Shown in pieces: positions 16,601 to 23,785 of a DNA stretch of 24,540 nucleotides. Below the pieces are notes generated by a model. That model worked only from the letters and a program-made list of their open reading frames with translations. It made no database searches and had not been told where the DNA came from. The translations under genes and the position numbers were made by a program. The stretch lies in assembly GCA_022842805.1 (NCBI GenBank), contig JALHOX010000005.1, positions 1 through 24,540 on the forward strand. Direction: 5' to 3'. The DNA comes from Phycisphaerae bacterium. GTDB taxonomy: Bacteria > Planctomycetota > Phycisphaerae > UBA1845 > Fen-1342. Positions within the stretch are counted from its first letter, which is position 1, and every line of letters starts with the position of its first letter.

Positions 16601-19600
16601 GCGTCGCAAATTCGTCGCGCAGCAACTCGCTCAGCCGCCGCTCGAAATGGCGAATCCGCCGCCCCCGCGCTTCGAGCTGTGCTCCCAGCCCGTTGAGTTG
16701 CTTCATCAGCGCCGTGCGCCGCTCCTCGATCCGCCGCTTCGCCTCATCGCAGATGCCCACAAACGCGTTGGCCGCAAATGTCGGCACATTCGACGCCTGC
16801 AACTCATCGCTCGCCCGCGAAATCGCCTGCGTAAAGCGCCCGTGATCGACCAGTTCCTGCGCCGCCTGAAGCCGCCGCGTCCAGTCCTCGGCGTGCTCCA
16901 GTTCGTTTTGCAGCTTGCGGTATGTCGCCTGCGCTTCGTCTTCCGGCTGCAGGTCGGCCACCAGGCTGCCCAGCACCTCGCGCGCCGTGCGCAGGTCGCC
17001 CGCCGCCAGCACCTGCGGCACACGCGCCAGCGATTGCGTGATGCGCCGCTTGCGCTCCTCTTCGCGCTCTTCCGCCAGCTCGCGCAGCCGCTCCTGCGCC
17101 GCCAGTCGCCGCGCCGCGGCCCAGGTGCGAAGCTGCGTCGGCAGTTGCTGCATCGACGCCTCGGCCGCCGCCTCGTCGCGCTCGATCAGCCCCTCGATCT
17201 GCTCCAGCAACTCCAGGATCGTCGGCTGCGTCTCCAGCTCCGCCCGAAAGCGCGTCGCCTTCTTCCGCAGCTCCGCGTCCGCGAAATCCGACCCCAGCAC
17301 TTCCTGCACGCCGCGCCGCGCCTCGTCGAACGCGCCCTCCTCGAGCGCCCGCTCCACAGCCTTCAGCTCCTCGCGCAGCCGCTCCCGCTGCGCCTCGCGC
17401 CAGGCGCCCCACTCCGCGGTCACGCGCTCCAGCAGCGACGCGTGCCGCTCGATCAGCGGCGCCGGCAGCCCCGAAAGCGACACCCCGTTGATGCGATCCA
17501 GCGCCATCGAAAATCGCTTCTCGGCCGCCAACTCCTCCACATTCGCCAATGTCGCGCCCGCGTCGGCCGCCCGTCCGCAGCGCGCCCGCAATGTCCGGGC
17601 CGCCTCCAGCAACTCCGGGGTCAAATCGTTCTGAGACAGCAGCTCCCGCTCCAGCCGATCCTCACAGGCATCGAGTTCGCCCCGCTCAAACTCGCTCGCC
17701 GCCGCCGCCAGTTGCTCCGCCAGCTGCGCCCGCCGCCGCGCCGCCGCCGCGGCCTCTTTTTCGTTCACCGCCGCCGTCAGTCCGTCGAGCTCCTCGGCGA
17801 CATTCTTCGGCAGTTCGCCGATGCTTCGCGCCGTCTCCAGCTCACGCCGCGCGCCGGCAAGCTGCCCCTTCTCCAGCAGCGAACGAATCGCTCCGATCTG
17901 CCCGCGCACGCCTCGCAGCCGGTCCAGATGACCATACAGCTCGCCACGCTCCCGCAGCACGGCCGGGTCCGGGTCGTCCGCCGGCACTCGCGCCAGCTCC
18001 GACAGCAGCTTTGCGCTATCGCCCGCCGACCAGGCCTCCTTCGCCGCCTGCAGCGCCGCCATCACCTCCGCCTGCCGCCGCGCCTCCGCCTCCGCCTTCA
18101 CCAGCAGCTTCCGCGCCGCATCCGCTACGTCCGGCTCGACCTGCGGCTCCGCGATCAGCTCGCGCAGACCGCCGATCGTGCGCGCATAGCGCCGCGCCGC
18201 AAAGTCCTCCTCCGCGTGACGAATCACCGCCGCGTGACGCAGCTCGCGCTCTTCACAAATCTGCGCCTCGCCCGCCAGTTCCAGCGCCTGGCGTGCCCGC
18301 AGCGGCGGCGTGTTCGGGTCGCCCCGCACACCGTGCAGGATCGCCTTTACGCCGTCATATTCCCGCCGCGCCAGCGCGGCCCGCGCCGCCTCGAGGTACT
18401 CCTGCGCCACCTCGTCGGCGCCGCTCTTCATGAACTGTTCTTGCTCGTCGCAGCCCCGCGCCACGGTGCGCGCCTCGGCCCGCAACGGCTCCGGCAGCGT
18501 CGCGTCCTCCTCCACCGGCCGCAGCAATTCGCGCGCTTTGGGCAGGTCGATCAGGTCCGCGGCCTCCCGTGCCCGCGCCACGCGCTGCTCCGCCTGCCGC
18601 ACGCGAATCTGGTAGTCGCGCTCCGTTCGCACGCGCGATACCAGCGGCGCCAGCCGCGCTCGCCACGCGCTCGGCAGTTTCTCCGACTCCACCCATTTTT
18701 CGGTTCGCCGCAAAAACTCATCCGCGCCGCCGCTCTCCAGCGAGCGCAGACCGCCCGCGATCGCTTCGGCCGCCTCGGTCCATTCCCGCGGCGTCACATT
18801 CCGCAGATTCGCCCGCGCGTCGGCGCACCGCGCAAAGCGCGCCTGCGCATCGCCCGCCAGCGCCCGCCCCAGCGTCTGATCCAGCGTGTCGATCATGGCC
18901 CGCTCGCGCGTCGCGGGTTGCCGCCAGTCTTCCCGGTGCTCCAGCAGGCTGTTCGGCTCAATCTGGTAATAGCTGGCCCGCGGGTCGCTCAGCTCCACGC
19001 CATACGGGTGACGCCGCGTCGCGACCGCGAACAGCGCCGCCGCCAACGCAAACTGATCCGCCTTCACATTCGGGCGGTCGCCTTGCTTCACCTCGTGCGC
19101 CGCCCAGGTCGCGATCCACTCCCCGCGAACCGCCGCATCGTCGCTTTCAACGCGATAGAGATTGCCGCAAACCTTCCCCTCGCTCGCCGCTCCCCCGCGC
19201 TCGCAGACCACGCTGTTGCCCGTCGCGCCGGCCAGCGCCTCGGCCAGGCCGAAATCACCCAGCCGCGCCCGCCCCGATTCGTCCTGATACCACGAACCCG
19301 GATGCAGCCCGCCATGCAGAAGCGGAACTTCCGAAGCGGCTTGCAGCGCCGCCAGGCCGCAGTCGGCCAGCCACGCGATCGACTCGATGTGAATCGTCGA
19401 CGGACTCGCGTCCGGCCCCGGCGCAACCCATTGCAGAGGGGCCGCCGGTTCATGCGGAATCGTGATCCGAGACTCTTCGACGACGATGTCGCCCGTCGGC
19501 CGAAGGATCGCCGCGGACTTTTGTGCCAGTTGCTTCTGCTGCCGCACGATCGCCGCGATCCGAGCCGCCAGCGCTTCGCGCGCAGGGGGGCTCAGGCTCG

Positions 19601-19661
19601 GCGGAATCACCACCACCGCCGCCGACGCCAGCGTCGCCTCGAACAACTGCTCGTTCGTCAT
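13653..19661 (-). CDS. Giant pseudokinase-like transmembrane protein with helical repeats and NEN-rich linker
   Basis: A 2002-residue protein. Residues 90-300 resemble a protein kinase C-lobe: LLHGGLHPGSW where kinases have HRDLKPxN (H116, catalytic Asp replaced by Gly), LGDFGLAEA (DFG Asp136), TWAAHEV in place of an APE motif, and KADQFALAAALF. No glycine-rich loop or VAIK-type lysine precedes it, so catalysis is unlikely. Residues 310-1040 are charged, Ala/Glu/Arg-rich helices forming about eleven units spaced 52-62 residues. One membrane helix (about 1048-1067) follows, then an Asn/Glu-rich linker (1080-1202, seven NEN). About 770 further residues of unrecognised mixed fold include a Pro/Gln stretch (about 1649-1674). 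The topology is probably N-in/C-out, so the kinase-like part and repeats are cytoplasmic. A scaffold or sensor role is inferred only. It lies 158 bp downstream of the 514-residue membrane protein gene. The ATG start has GGGAGAG about 15 nt upstream. Confidence 0.87.
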   Translation of the reverse strand: MTNEQLFEATLASAAVVVIPPSLSPPAREALAARIAAIVRQQKQLAQKSAAILRPTGDIVVEESRITIPHEPAAPLQWVAPGPDASPSTIHIESIAWLADCGLAALQAASEVPLLHGGLHPGSWYQDESGRARLGDFGLAEALAGATGNSVVCERGGAASEGKVCGNLYRVESDDAAVRGEWIATWAAHEVKQGDRPNVKADQFALAAALFAVATRRHPYGVELSDPRASYYQIEPNSLLEHREDWRQPATRERAMIDTLDQTLGRALAGDAQARFARCADARANLRNVTPREWTEAAEAIAGGLRSLESGGADEFLRRTEKWVESEKLPSAWRARLAPLVSRVRTERDYQIRVRQAEQRVARAREAADLIDLPKARELLRPVEEDATLPEPLRAEARTVARGCDEQEQFMKSGADEVAQEYLEAARAALARREYDGVKAILHGVRGDPNTPPLRARQALELAGEAQICEERELRHAAVIRHAEEDFAARRYARTIGGLRELIAEPQVEPDVADAARKLLVKAEAEARRQAEVMAALQAAKEAWSAGDSAKLLSELARVPADDPDPAVLRERGELYGHLDRLRGVRGQIGAIRSLLEKGQLAGARRELETARSIGELPKNVAEELDGLTAAVNEKEAAAAARRRAQLAEQLAAAASEFERGELDACEDRLERELLSQNDLTPELLEAARTLRARCGRAADAGATLANVEELAAEKRFSMALDRINGVSLSGLPAPLIERHASLLERVTAEWGAWREAQRERLREELKAVERALEEGAFDEARRGVQEVLGSDFADAELRKKATRFRAELETQPTILELLEQIEGLIERDEAAAEASMQQLPTQLRTWAAARRLAAQERLRELAEEREEERKRRITQSLARVPQVLAAGDLRTAREVLGSLVADLQPEDEAQATYRKLQNELEHAEDWTRRLQAAQELVDHGRFTQAISRASDELQASNVPTFAANAFVGICDEAKRRIEERRTALMKQLNGLGAQLEARGRRIRHFERRLSELLRDEFATLEHRRKADELQKRFADLPETPTESRSPLGWLAGAAALVGVAAGAWYFWPRGETSPPIANVNQNAVEGPLAASNANAGALAAANENVNENASAAIAMENANDAGPPANANENGDAPAIVAANENDEESLVVANENGEPPEVALTNENGTAPVESQPVAINPTENANGDAGEPVAETPANENGAAIVGDVPDSQPVSPPDAEPDPVESQPVAVATFAEAIEAFRGALLSDDASALELTHRSPDAEGRFSIGGRWRGVGLLEYDDLEFDVDSGSIRPPAEVVRDWFGRQRTAIDGLDGCDWSVAPGYDDRLRRGNPPMCAVRGLDERGLLLAVRLSLDGDGRDGAGFDCPGYLNAAGDELVFAADDVGRAAFAGYLRGLQNQRRDQAHEAAAAALGLPRAQVLLTQDDEPSAESDYRIAIDLDGVRRTLGHAEWRAAELEYPVDPAALRAALDREVNAVLAEPRVADSLRASWRELIGGADALTDGAKRVIDGCEVMPIGLREERAGGAFEREATVRLKPAVGGTAELTLNGRVRVDATTVGWDKSRAAEGKAKLLSQIEALARNPAFRAQCTADALATLATALKVEPEKLTVVREGPVLEVRVAGPPERRFEAKWSNVGLNYEAAREISIAPQPQPQSQPAVVTPQPQPQPQPQPPVVTPPGASGTVAWSALAASGVLAPAQGADALRAAASAKLGSAAAGWSQASALQAAEPQARMVGVARGLQRLVASGAAAKDAVQATTFVEFVEAGPDVFAFGFKVDNGGDGLASGIGASKVWRVCSSAELRQFGNGNAFREKYASDPAWGERLLGPMLSDGLRADASGSIGWVIAPTGPLWNVRWEQVRFAPKPVSGLRGERPPTQAISLRDLVGVVSDPRNPQSEKYRKAAIWCVPSLAARFNGGGAARLGGGGDFGGAAIELAFEANAKQCSFATIRANAAGDFGWPNDKGSFTAQDIGYRFWNRRWTGNTFNQTQAISFALLPTGE
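14643..14716. repeat. Hexanucleotide repeat GGYTGC coding a Pro/Gln tract
   Basis: On the plus strand, GGCTGC and GGTTGC hexamers recur in two blocks split by a short insertion. On the minus strand they encode alternating Pro-Gln pairs in the 2002-residue protein. The tract sits between an upstream folded stretch and the last ~330 residues and behaves like a flexible spacer. Such repeats can vary in copy number between strains. Confidence 0.8.
16056..16424 (-). repeat. Asn-Glu-Asn (NEN) linker repeats in the 2002-residue protein
   Basis: Just after the membrane helix, NEN occurs seven times, starting at residues 1103, 1107, 1129, 1141, 1152, 1164 and 1198. Most are preceded by Ala and followed by Gly. 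Four central copies are spaced 11-12 residues. At DNA level this appears as recurring GTTCTC(A/G)TT units on the plus strand. The motif VESQPVA also occurs twice nearby (1171-1177 and 1224-1230). Confidence 0.8.
16800..18554 (-). repeat. Degenerate ~57-residue helical repeat array in the 2002-residue protein
   Basis: Residues about 370-954 contain some eleven units of the form hydrophobic-x-x-G/R-x-x-x-x-A-x-x-x-L. Each is followed by a Pro- or Asp-containing turn and a charged helix. Unit anchors are near residues 370, 431, 487, 544, 596, 658, 712, 773, 826, 885 and 938. Examples are LEEGAFDEARRGVQEVL, LAAGDLRTAREVLGSLV and FERGELDACEDRLERELL. The period differs from TPR (34 residues). Confidence 0.6.
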
Positions 19662-19702
19662 CGGGACCGCGAGTCACTCTCCCAGAAAACGGGTGGGAAA
19701 AT

Positions 19703-19814
19703 GGTGAAACGGTGAAGCGCTGAAACAGGGAAACGCGCCATCCAATCCGCGCGTCGCGTGGAGATGGTCCCGTCGCCTTACCGTTTCCCCGTCACACCGT
19801 TTCACCGGTTCACC
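19703..19814. repeat. Imperfect 33-bp inverted repeat built from GGTGAAACGG-like units
   Basis: The left arm (19703-19735) reads GGTGAAACGGTGAAGCGC and onward. The reverse complement of the right arm (19781-19814) reads GGTGAACCGGTGAAACGG and onward. The arms match at most positions and are separated by about 45 bp. T6 follows on the plus strand at 19815-19820, directly abutting the stop codon of the 514-residue gene. It lies between two minus-strand genes and could be a terminator-like hairpin or a dispersed repeat element. Confidence 0.7.
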
Positions 19815-19819
19815 TTTTT

Positions 19820-21364
19820 TCAGAGTCTGCCGGCCAGCGTGCGCGAAGAGGCCGTCAGCAGCCCGATCGGCAGCCCCAGTGCGCCCGCCAGCAGCCAGGG
19901 CCGCGTCGATTCCCAGTTCCACGCCTCCCCGGTGCCCAGCGCCAGCGCAAACAGCACCATCGGAATCAGCCCGATCGCGATGCCAACCCGCGCCGCCAGA
20001 TACGTCGGCCGCGCGTGAGACGACTCCGTAATCCACCAGAACAGCGCACCCGCCAGCACCAGCGCAATCCCCCAGCGCAGTTCAAATTCCACTTGCGGCA
20101 GCCATCGTCGCTGCCCCTCCGCCAGCGTCGCCGCCAGCCCGATCGCCGCCGCCCCCGCCGCATACGCCCCACCCGCCGCACCGCTCTGCCGCGCACTCCG
20201 TGCAGATCCGATCAACAGCATCAGGTGAGAAACAAAGACGATCGGCATCGGCCAAATCGATTGGGAATCGTCCGCCGTCATGCGCAGCGCCGTCGCCACG
20301 CTGATCGCCGCCGAAAACGGCGCCAGCACGCGCGCCAGCCGCAGCGCCGGCGCCACCAGCGCCCCGGTCGTCGTCCAGGCGTTGCCATCCAGCAGCTGTT
20401 GCGACCAGAACCGCGCAATCCAGAACAGAAACCACGCCCCCAGCGCCGCCCCGATCGGCAGACTCCACGGCCCACGCGCCAGCCAGGCCGTGCCCGCCGT
20501 CGTCCAAACGCCCGCCGCCAGCAGCAATCCCAGCTCCCCGATCGCCCGCTGATGCGTCGCATGCGCCACGCCGAAAACGCCCAGCGTCGCCACAAACATC
20601 CATAGCGGCGTCGTCGGCTGAGCCTGCGCCGCGGCCCCCGCAAATGCCGCCAACACCCCGCAACCGATCACGACCCCATCCTGCCACGCCGACCGCGGCA
20701 GCGCCGTCAGCAGTTTTTGAGGCTGATCCAGCCAGCAATTTCGACGGTGCCGCCAGTTCAAATAAACTTGTCGCAGCGGCAGCGCCACCGCCGCCAGCGC
20801 CGCCAGCAGCCCCACCAGCCACAGCCCAAGGCCGCTCGACTCGCGCAGCCCATGCCCAAAAATCGCCAGCAGCCCCACCGCCGCGCAGATCGAAACACCG
20901 CCGATGTCGGTCCGGCTCAGCACCGCCGCAATCGCCGCCAGCGCGACGCCGATCGGCAGCGCCATCTCGCGGCTCCAGCCGCTCGTGAACGGACCAATTC
21001 CAAGGCAGATCACCAGCAATGTCAGCAGCGCGGCGCAATGTCGAAAGACATCGGCGCTGACCGAGCGCGTCCGCGCTCGCGGCGTCTCGGCTTCGGCTTC
21101 CACCTGCCGATCGGCCACAAAAGCCGCCAGCAGCATCGCCAGCGCCAGCAATCCGGTCATCGCCGCCGTGATCGACGCCGGAGTCCACGTCAGCGTCAGT
21201 ACGGTCGCCGCCCCGCAAAGCAGCAGCGTGCCCAGGCCGGCGGAGAATACGCGCGGCGCACTGAATCGCAATAGAAGCCCCAAAGCGGCGCAGCCCGCCC
21301 CCAACAGCATCAGCCGTTGCCCGGCGGCGCCCAGTTCAGACCAGCGTTGTGCAAAATCTAACAT
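19820..21364 (-). CDS. Polytopic membrane protein of unknown function (about 14 helices)
   Basis: This 514-residue, very hydrophobic Ala/Leu-rich protein has about 14 predicted membrane helices spread over its whole length. Short loops separate them, and two longer polar loops are visible: about residues 85-107 (acidic then Arg-rich) and about 200-225 (LNWRHRRNCWLDQPQKLL). No transporter signature, conserved charged motif in a helix, or catalytic motif was recognised. It starts at ATG 21364, 92 bp downstream of the zinc-ribbon membrane protein gene and in the same direction. It ends 158 bp before the 2002-residue gene, with an inverted repeat in that gap. No obvious ribosome-binding site precedes the ATG. 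It may belong with its neighbours in one membrane-associated unit, but that rests only on orientation. Confidence 0.75.
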   Translation of the reverse strand: MLDFAQRWSELGAAGQRLMLLGAGCAALGLLLRFSAPRVFSAGLGTLLLCGAATVLTLTWTPASITAAMTGLLALAMLLAAFVADRQVEAEAETPRARTRSVSADVFRHCAALLTLLVICLGIGPFTSGWSREMALPIGVALAAIAAVLSRTDIGGVSICAAVGLLAIFGHGLRESSGLGLWLVGLLAALAAVALPLRQVYLNWRHRRNCWLDQPQKLLTALPRSAWQDGVVIGCGVLAAFAGAAAQAQPTTPLWMFVATLGVFGVAHATHQRAIGELGLLLAAGVWTTAGTAWLARGPWSLPIGAALGAWFLFWIARFWSQQLLDGNAWTTTGALVAPALRLARVLAPFSAAISVATALRMTADDSQSIWPMPIVFVSHLMLLIGSARSARQSGAAGGAYAAGAAAIGLAATLAEGQRRWLPQVEFELRWGIALVLAGALFWWITESSHARPTYLAARVGIAIGLIPMVLFALALGTGEAWNWESTRPWLLAGALGLPIGLLTASSRTLAGRL

Positions 21365-21456
21365 CGTGGTGCGGCGTCCTTACCTGCCCACGGCGAACAC
21401 TGCGTCGCCCGTGAGCACACATATACCGACTGTATCCGCCGATTGCGACCCGCGCG

Positions 21457-22536
21457 CTAGGTCGAGAAGCTGACCCAGTGTTTGAAGAGCGGCGAATCCG
21501 GGATCAGTTCCAGCCATGCGATGAGCACCAGCAGCGTGCTGATGATGAAAATCGCCAGCACCACCTGCAGCACATATCGCCGCCGCATGCGGAAGCCGCG
21601 GCGGATCGCGATCATCAGAAACAAAGGCCACCAGACCAGCATCAGCACCGCCAGCAGCCCGTAGACGCCGATGTTGAACCACGCCTCGATCGGGTGCCAG
21701 TTCCAAGCCACCTGCCCGGTTTGCAGCCAGTTGGCCAGGTGATTCGACGAAAAATAAAGCGCGCTCCCCGGCCGCCACGAAAAGCTCCCCGACGCCACGC
21801 TGATCGCATAAACATAGTTGGCGCCGGTCGCCCCCAGCGCCGCAATCGCCAGTGCGGTTCCGCACCACGCCAGGATCGACGCCGAATAGGCATAGACGCG
21901 ATGCGTCTTGGGCGGCGGCTGCCAGGGTGCAACTCGTGTGCGACCCAGATACATGATGGTGAGCAGCGCCACCCCGGCAGGCATCAGAATGGCCGCGACC
22001 AGCGCCAGCCAATCCCACAAGTCGATGTGCGTCGTCCCCGCCAGCCGCGCCGCGAACGGCAAGATCAGCCCGATCAGGCCGATCGTGAGCGATACGCCGA
22101 AGTAGCGGTCGAGCCGCGCCGGGTTGCTGGGTGCGTCGAGCCGCCAGTCCGACCAAAACTGCCAAGGGGACAGCGTGCGCACGAGCGTGTTGACGAAGGG
22201 GCGAAAGACCGGCACCGCAAACTCAAACTCGAAGCGCTGCCTCGGGTCGGTCTGGTTCAGCAATTGCGCCCAGTTCAGCGTCTCAAAGCAGCGAGGGCAC
22301 AGCGACCCGTCTTCCTCGTGCAGCGGATGCGCGCAGGTGGGGCAGACCACCGCCAAAATCGATTGCCAGCGAAACTCCAGCCCGCACTCCGGACATTGCG
22401 GGTTGTGCAGGGCGCGCAGGTTGTAGTGGCACCGCGGACACGGAAAATCGCGGCCAAAGGTCCAGCCCCCCGGCAGCCCCGCCGGCAAGCCCGCGCCGTT
22501 CGAAAGCTGTGGCACGTCCGGCTTCACGAAGCCCAT
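21457..22536 (-). CDS. Double zinc-ribbon membrane protein, unknown function
   Basis: This 359-residue protein has two N-terminal four-cysteine zinc ribbons. The first is CPRC (C33, C36) with CPEC (C48, C51), in the CPRC-x-YNLR form frequent in Planctomycetota. The second is CPTC (C65, C68) with CPRC (C80, C83). After a polar stretch, about five membrane helices follow (about 145-167, 170-197, 216-247, 295-317, 327-350). Zinc-ribbon membrane proteins of this kind are common in the phylum but of undefined role; the ribbons presumably sit in the cytoplasm. The start ATG 22536 lies just before the first motif region, with a weak AAGCGG upstream. It is divergent from the nucleoside phosphorylase gene and first in a minus-strand block of four genes. 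Confidence 0.8.
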   Translation of the reverse strand: MGFVKPDVPQLSNGAGLPAGLPGGWTFGRDFPCPRCHYNLRALHNPQCPECGLEFRWQSILAVVCPTCAHPLHEEDGSLCPRCFETLNWAQLLNQTDPRQRFEFEFAVPVFRPFVNTLVRTLSPWQFWSDWRLDAPSNPARLDRYFGVSLTIGLIGLILPFAARLAGTTHIDLWDWLALVAAILMPAGVALLTIMYLGRTRVAPWQPPPKTHRVYAYSASILAWCGTALAIAALGATGANYVYAISVASGSFSWRPGSALYFSSNHLANWLQTGQVAWNWHPIEAWFNIGVYGLLAVLMLVWWPLFLMIAIRRGFRMRRRYVLQVVLAIFIISTLLVLIAWLELIPDSPLFKHWVSFST

Positions 22537-22552
22537 CCGCTTGAACGGCTAG

Positions 22553-22589
22553 CAGGGGTATCGAGGCCGGATGATCGCGATACCCCCTG
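22553..22589. promoter_or_regulatory. Inverted repeat (11-bp arms) in divergent promoter region
   Basis: CAGGGGTATCG (22553-22563) pairs with CGATACCCCCTG (22578-22589), with a single bulged C and a 14-nt loop. It sits 17 bp upstream of the zinc-ribbon gene start in a 262-bp divergent gap. It could be an operator or a leader hairpin for the minus-strand gene. No T-run follows on either strand, so a simple terminator is less likely. Confidence 0.5.
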
Positions 22590-22692
22590 TTGCGCGGTCC
22601 TCGTCCCCGAAGGGGTCACGGAATGCCGCGCTCCCCACGGGTTGCGCTTCGGCCTGCGGCCCGCGCCCCATCCCGCGCAATTCACAATTCTT

Positions 22693-22720
22693 TTGCCAAC
22701 CTTCGCGCCAGCCGTATACT
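22693..22720 (+). promoter_or_regulatory. Sigma70-type promoter for phosphorylase-deaminase operon
   Basis: TTGCCA (22693-22698) and TATACT (22715-22720) are separated by 16 nt in a locally A/T-richer patch. The expected start of transcription near 22727 gives a leader of about 72 nt before ATG 22799. This is the best promoter-like match in the window. Confidence 0.6.
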
Positions 22721-22786
22721 CCTTGAACAGGCGTCGGCTAACGGCCCCCGCCTGCGGCGCGGCACGCAAATCGTCTGTTGGACCTC

Positions 22787-22790
22787 GGAG
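22787..22790 (+). promoter_or_regulatory. Ribosome-binding site fixing the phosphorylase start
   Basis: GGAG lies 8 nt before ATG 22799. The upstream in-frame TTG at 22778 has no such site, so 22799 is the preferred start. Confidence 0.6.
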
Positions 22791-22798
22791 TGGCTGCA

Positions 22799-23785
22799 AT
22801 GTCGGCATCGCATGGCCTCAACGGATCGACTTCGGGCGGGCATCCTGATCACGGCACCTCGGCAGACGCGCCGCAGGCCGCACATCAGCCGCTCTTCGCC
22901 TGCATCGGCGGTACGGCCGCCTATGACTTGCTGCAGGAGGGCGCCTTTGTCGCCGAGCGGCTCGGCACCCAGCAGACGCCTTTCGGCGAATCTCAACCGC
23001 TTTTTCTGTGCCGGTCCAATGCCGGCGCGTTCTATTTTCTGTCGCGACATGGAGAGACGGGGTACGACCTGGCTCCCAGCTTCGTCAATTATCGCGCGAA
23101 TGTCTTCGCTCTCAAGTGCCTCGGCGTGCAGTCGATCGTCTCCTGGAGCGAGACGCGCGCCATCAACCACAATTTCCAAATCGGACAGTACGTTCTCGTC
23201 GACGACCTGATCGACGAGACGCGCTGCCGAGCGCACACGTTCTTCGAGCAGCAGGGCCTGGGCCGCGTCCGCCAATGGCCGCTCTTCTGCCCCACGCTCC
23301 GCACCGCCCTCGCCACCACCCTCACCGAAGAATTCTGCACCTACGCCCAGCGCGGGCTCTATGTCTGCGTCGAAGGCCCGCGACAGGAAACCGCCGCCGA
23401 GGCCCACAAGTACGAGTCCTTCGGCGGTCAGTTGATCGGCCAGTCGCTAGCCCCCGAGGTCTTCCTCGCCAAAGAATTGCAGATGTGCTACGCCAGCGTC
23501 TGCTACGTCGCCAGCTACGCCGAAAACGGCAGCAACTATCGCCCCTTCGAGGCCGGCCGCGTCCTGACCCTGGAGATGGAGCGAGAGCGGGCCGCCGCGG
23601 CGATTGAGCGCTTGCCGCGCCTGCTCGACCGCTTGGCCGATGTGCTCCAGCGAACGCCCGGCGCCTGCACTTGCGAGCGCTCGATGCAGTCGCACGTCGG
23701 CAGCGGTCAGATCGGCCCCGACTGGCGCACCTGGTTCGAAGAAGCCGGCGCAATCGAGGCCGACGTCCGCACGCTTCCCACGTGA
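22799..23785 (+). CDS. MTAP/PNP-family nucleoside phosphorylase, probably 6-oxopurine type
   Basis: This 328-residue trimeric-type purine nucleoside / 5'-methylthioadenosine phosphorylase homologue begins with about 30 disordered residues. ACIGGTAAYDL, the phosphate-binding loop, and TPFGES follow. LSRHGETGYDLAP (R83, H84), VNYRANVFALKCLGV, FCPTLR, VEGPRQETAAE and APEVFLAKELQMCYAS complete the family pattern. Human MTAP has Thr-Asp-Tyr-Asp binding the 6-aminopurine, but here the aligned residues are ASYA (238-241), so both Asp are lost. The IxMT methionine is replaced by Gln215. RQET resembles the R-L-E-T of Pseudomonas methylthioinosine phosphorylase more than MTAP. It should split a nucleoside with phosphate into base and sugar-1-phosphate; a hypoxanthine nucleoside is the inferred substrate. 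It overlaps the deaminase-like gene by 4 bp (GTGA). Confidence 0.85.
   Translation: MSASHGLNGSTSGGHPDHGTSADAPQAAHQPLFACIGGTAAYDLLQEGAFVAERLGTQQTPFGESQPLFLCRSNAGAFYFLSRHGETGYDLAPSFVNYRANVFALKCLGVQSIVSWSETRAINHNFQIGQYVLVDDLIDETRCRAHTFFEQQGLGRVRQWPLFCPTLRTALATTLTEEFCTYAQRGLYVCVEGPRQETAAEAHKYESFGGQLIGQSLAPEVFLAKELQMCYASVCYVASYAENGSNYRPFEAGRVLTLEMERERAAAAIERLPRLLDRLADVLQRTPGACTCERSMQSHVGSGQIGPDWRTWFEEAGAIEADVRTLPT

Noticed and set aside
15447..19715. Plus-strand open frame of 1422 codons opposite the 2002-residue gene
   Set aside because: Its translation is Arg/Pro/His-rich with no domains. It mirrors the minus-strand gene codon for codon, as expected from high-GC third positions.
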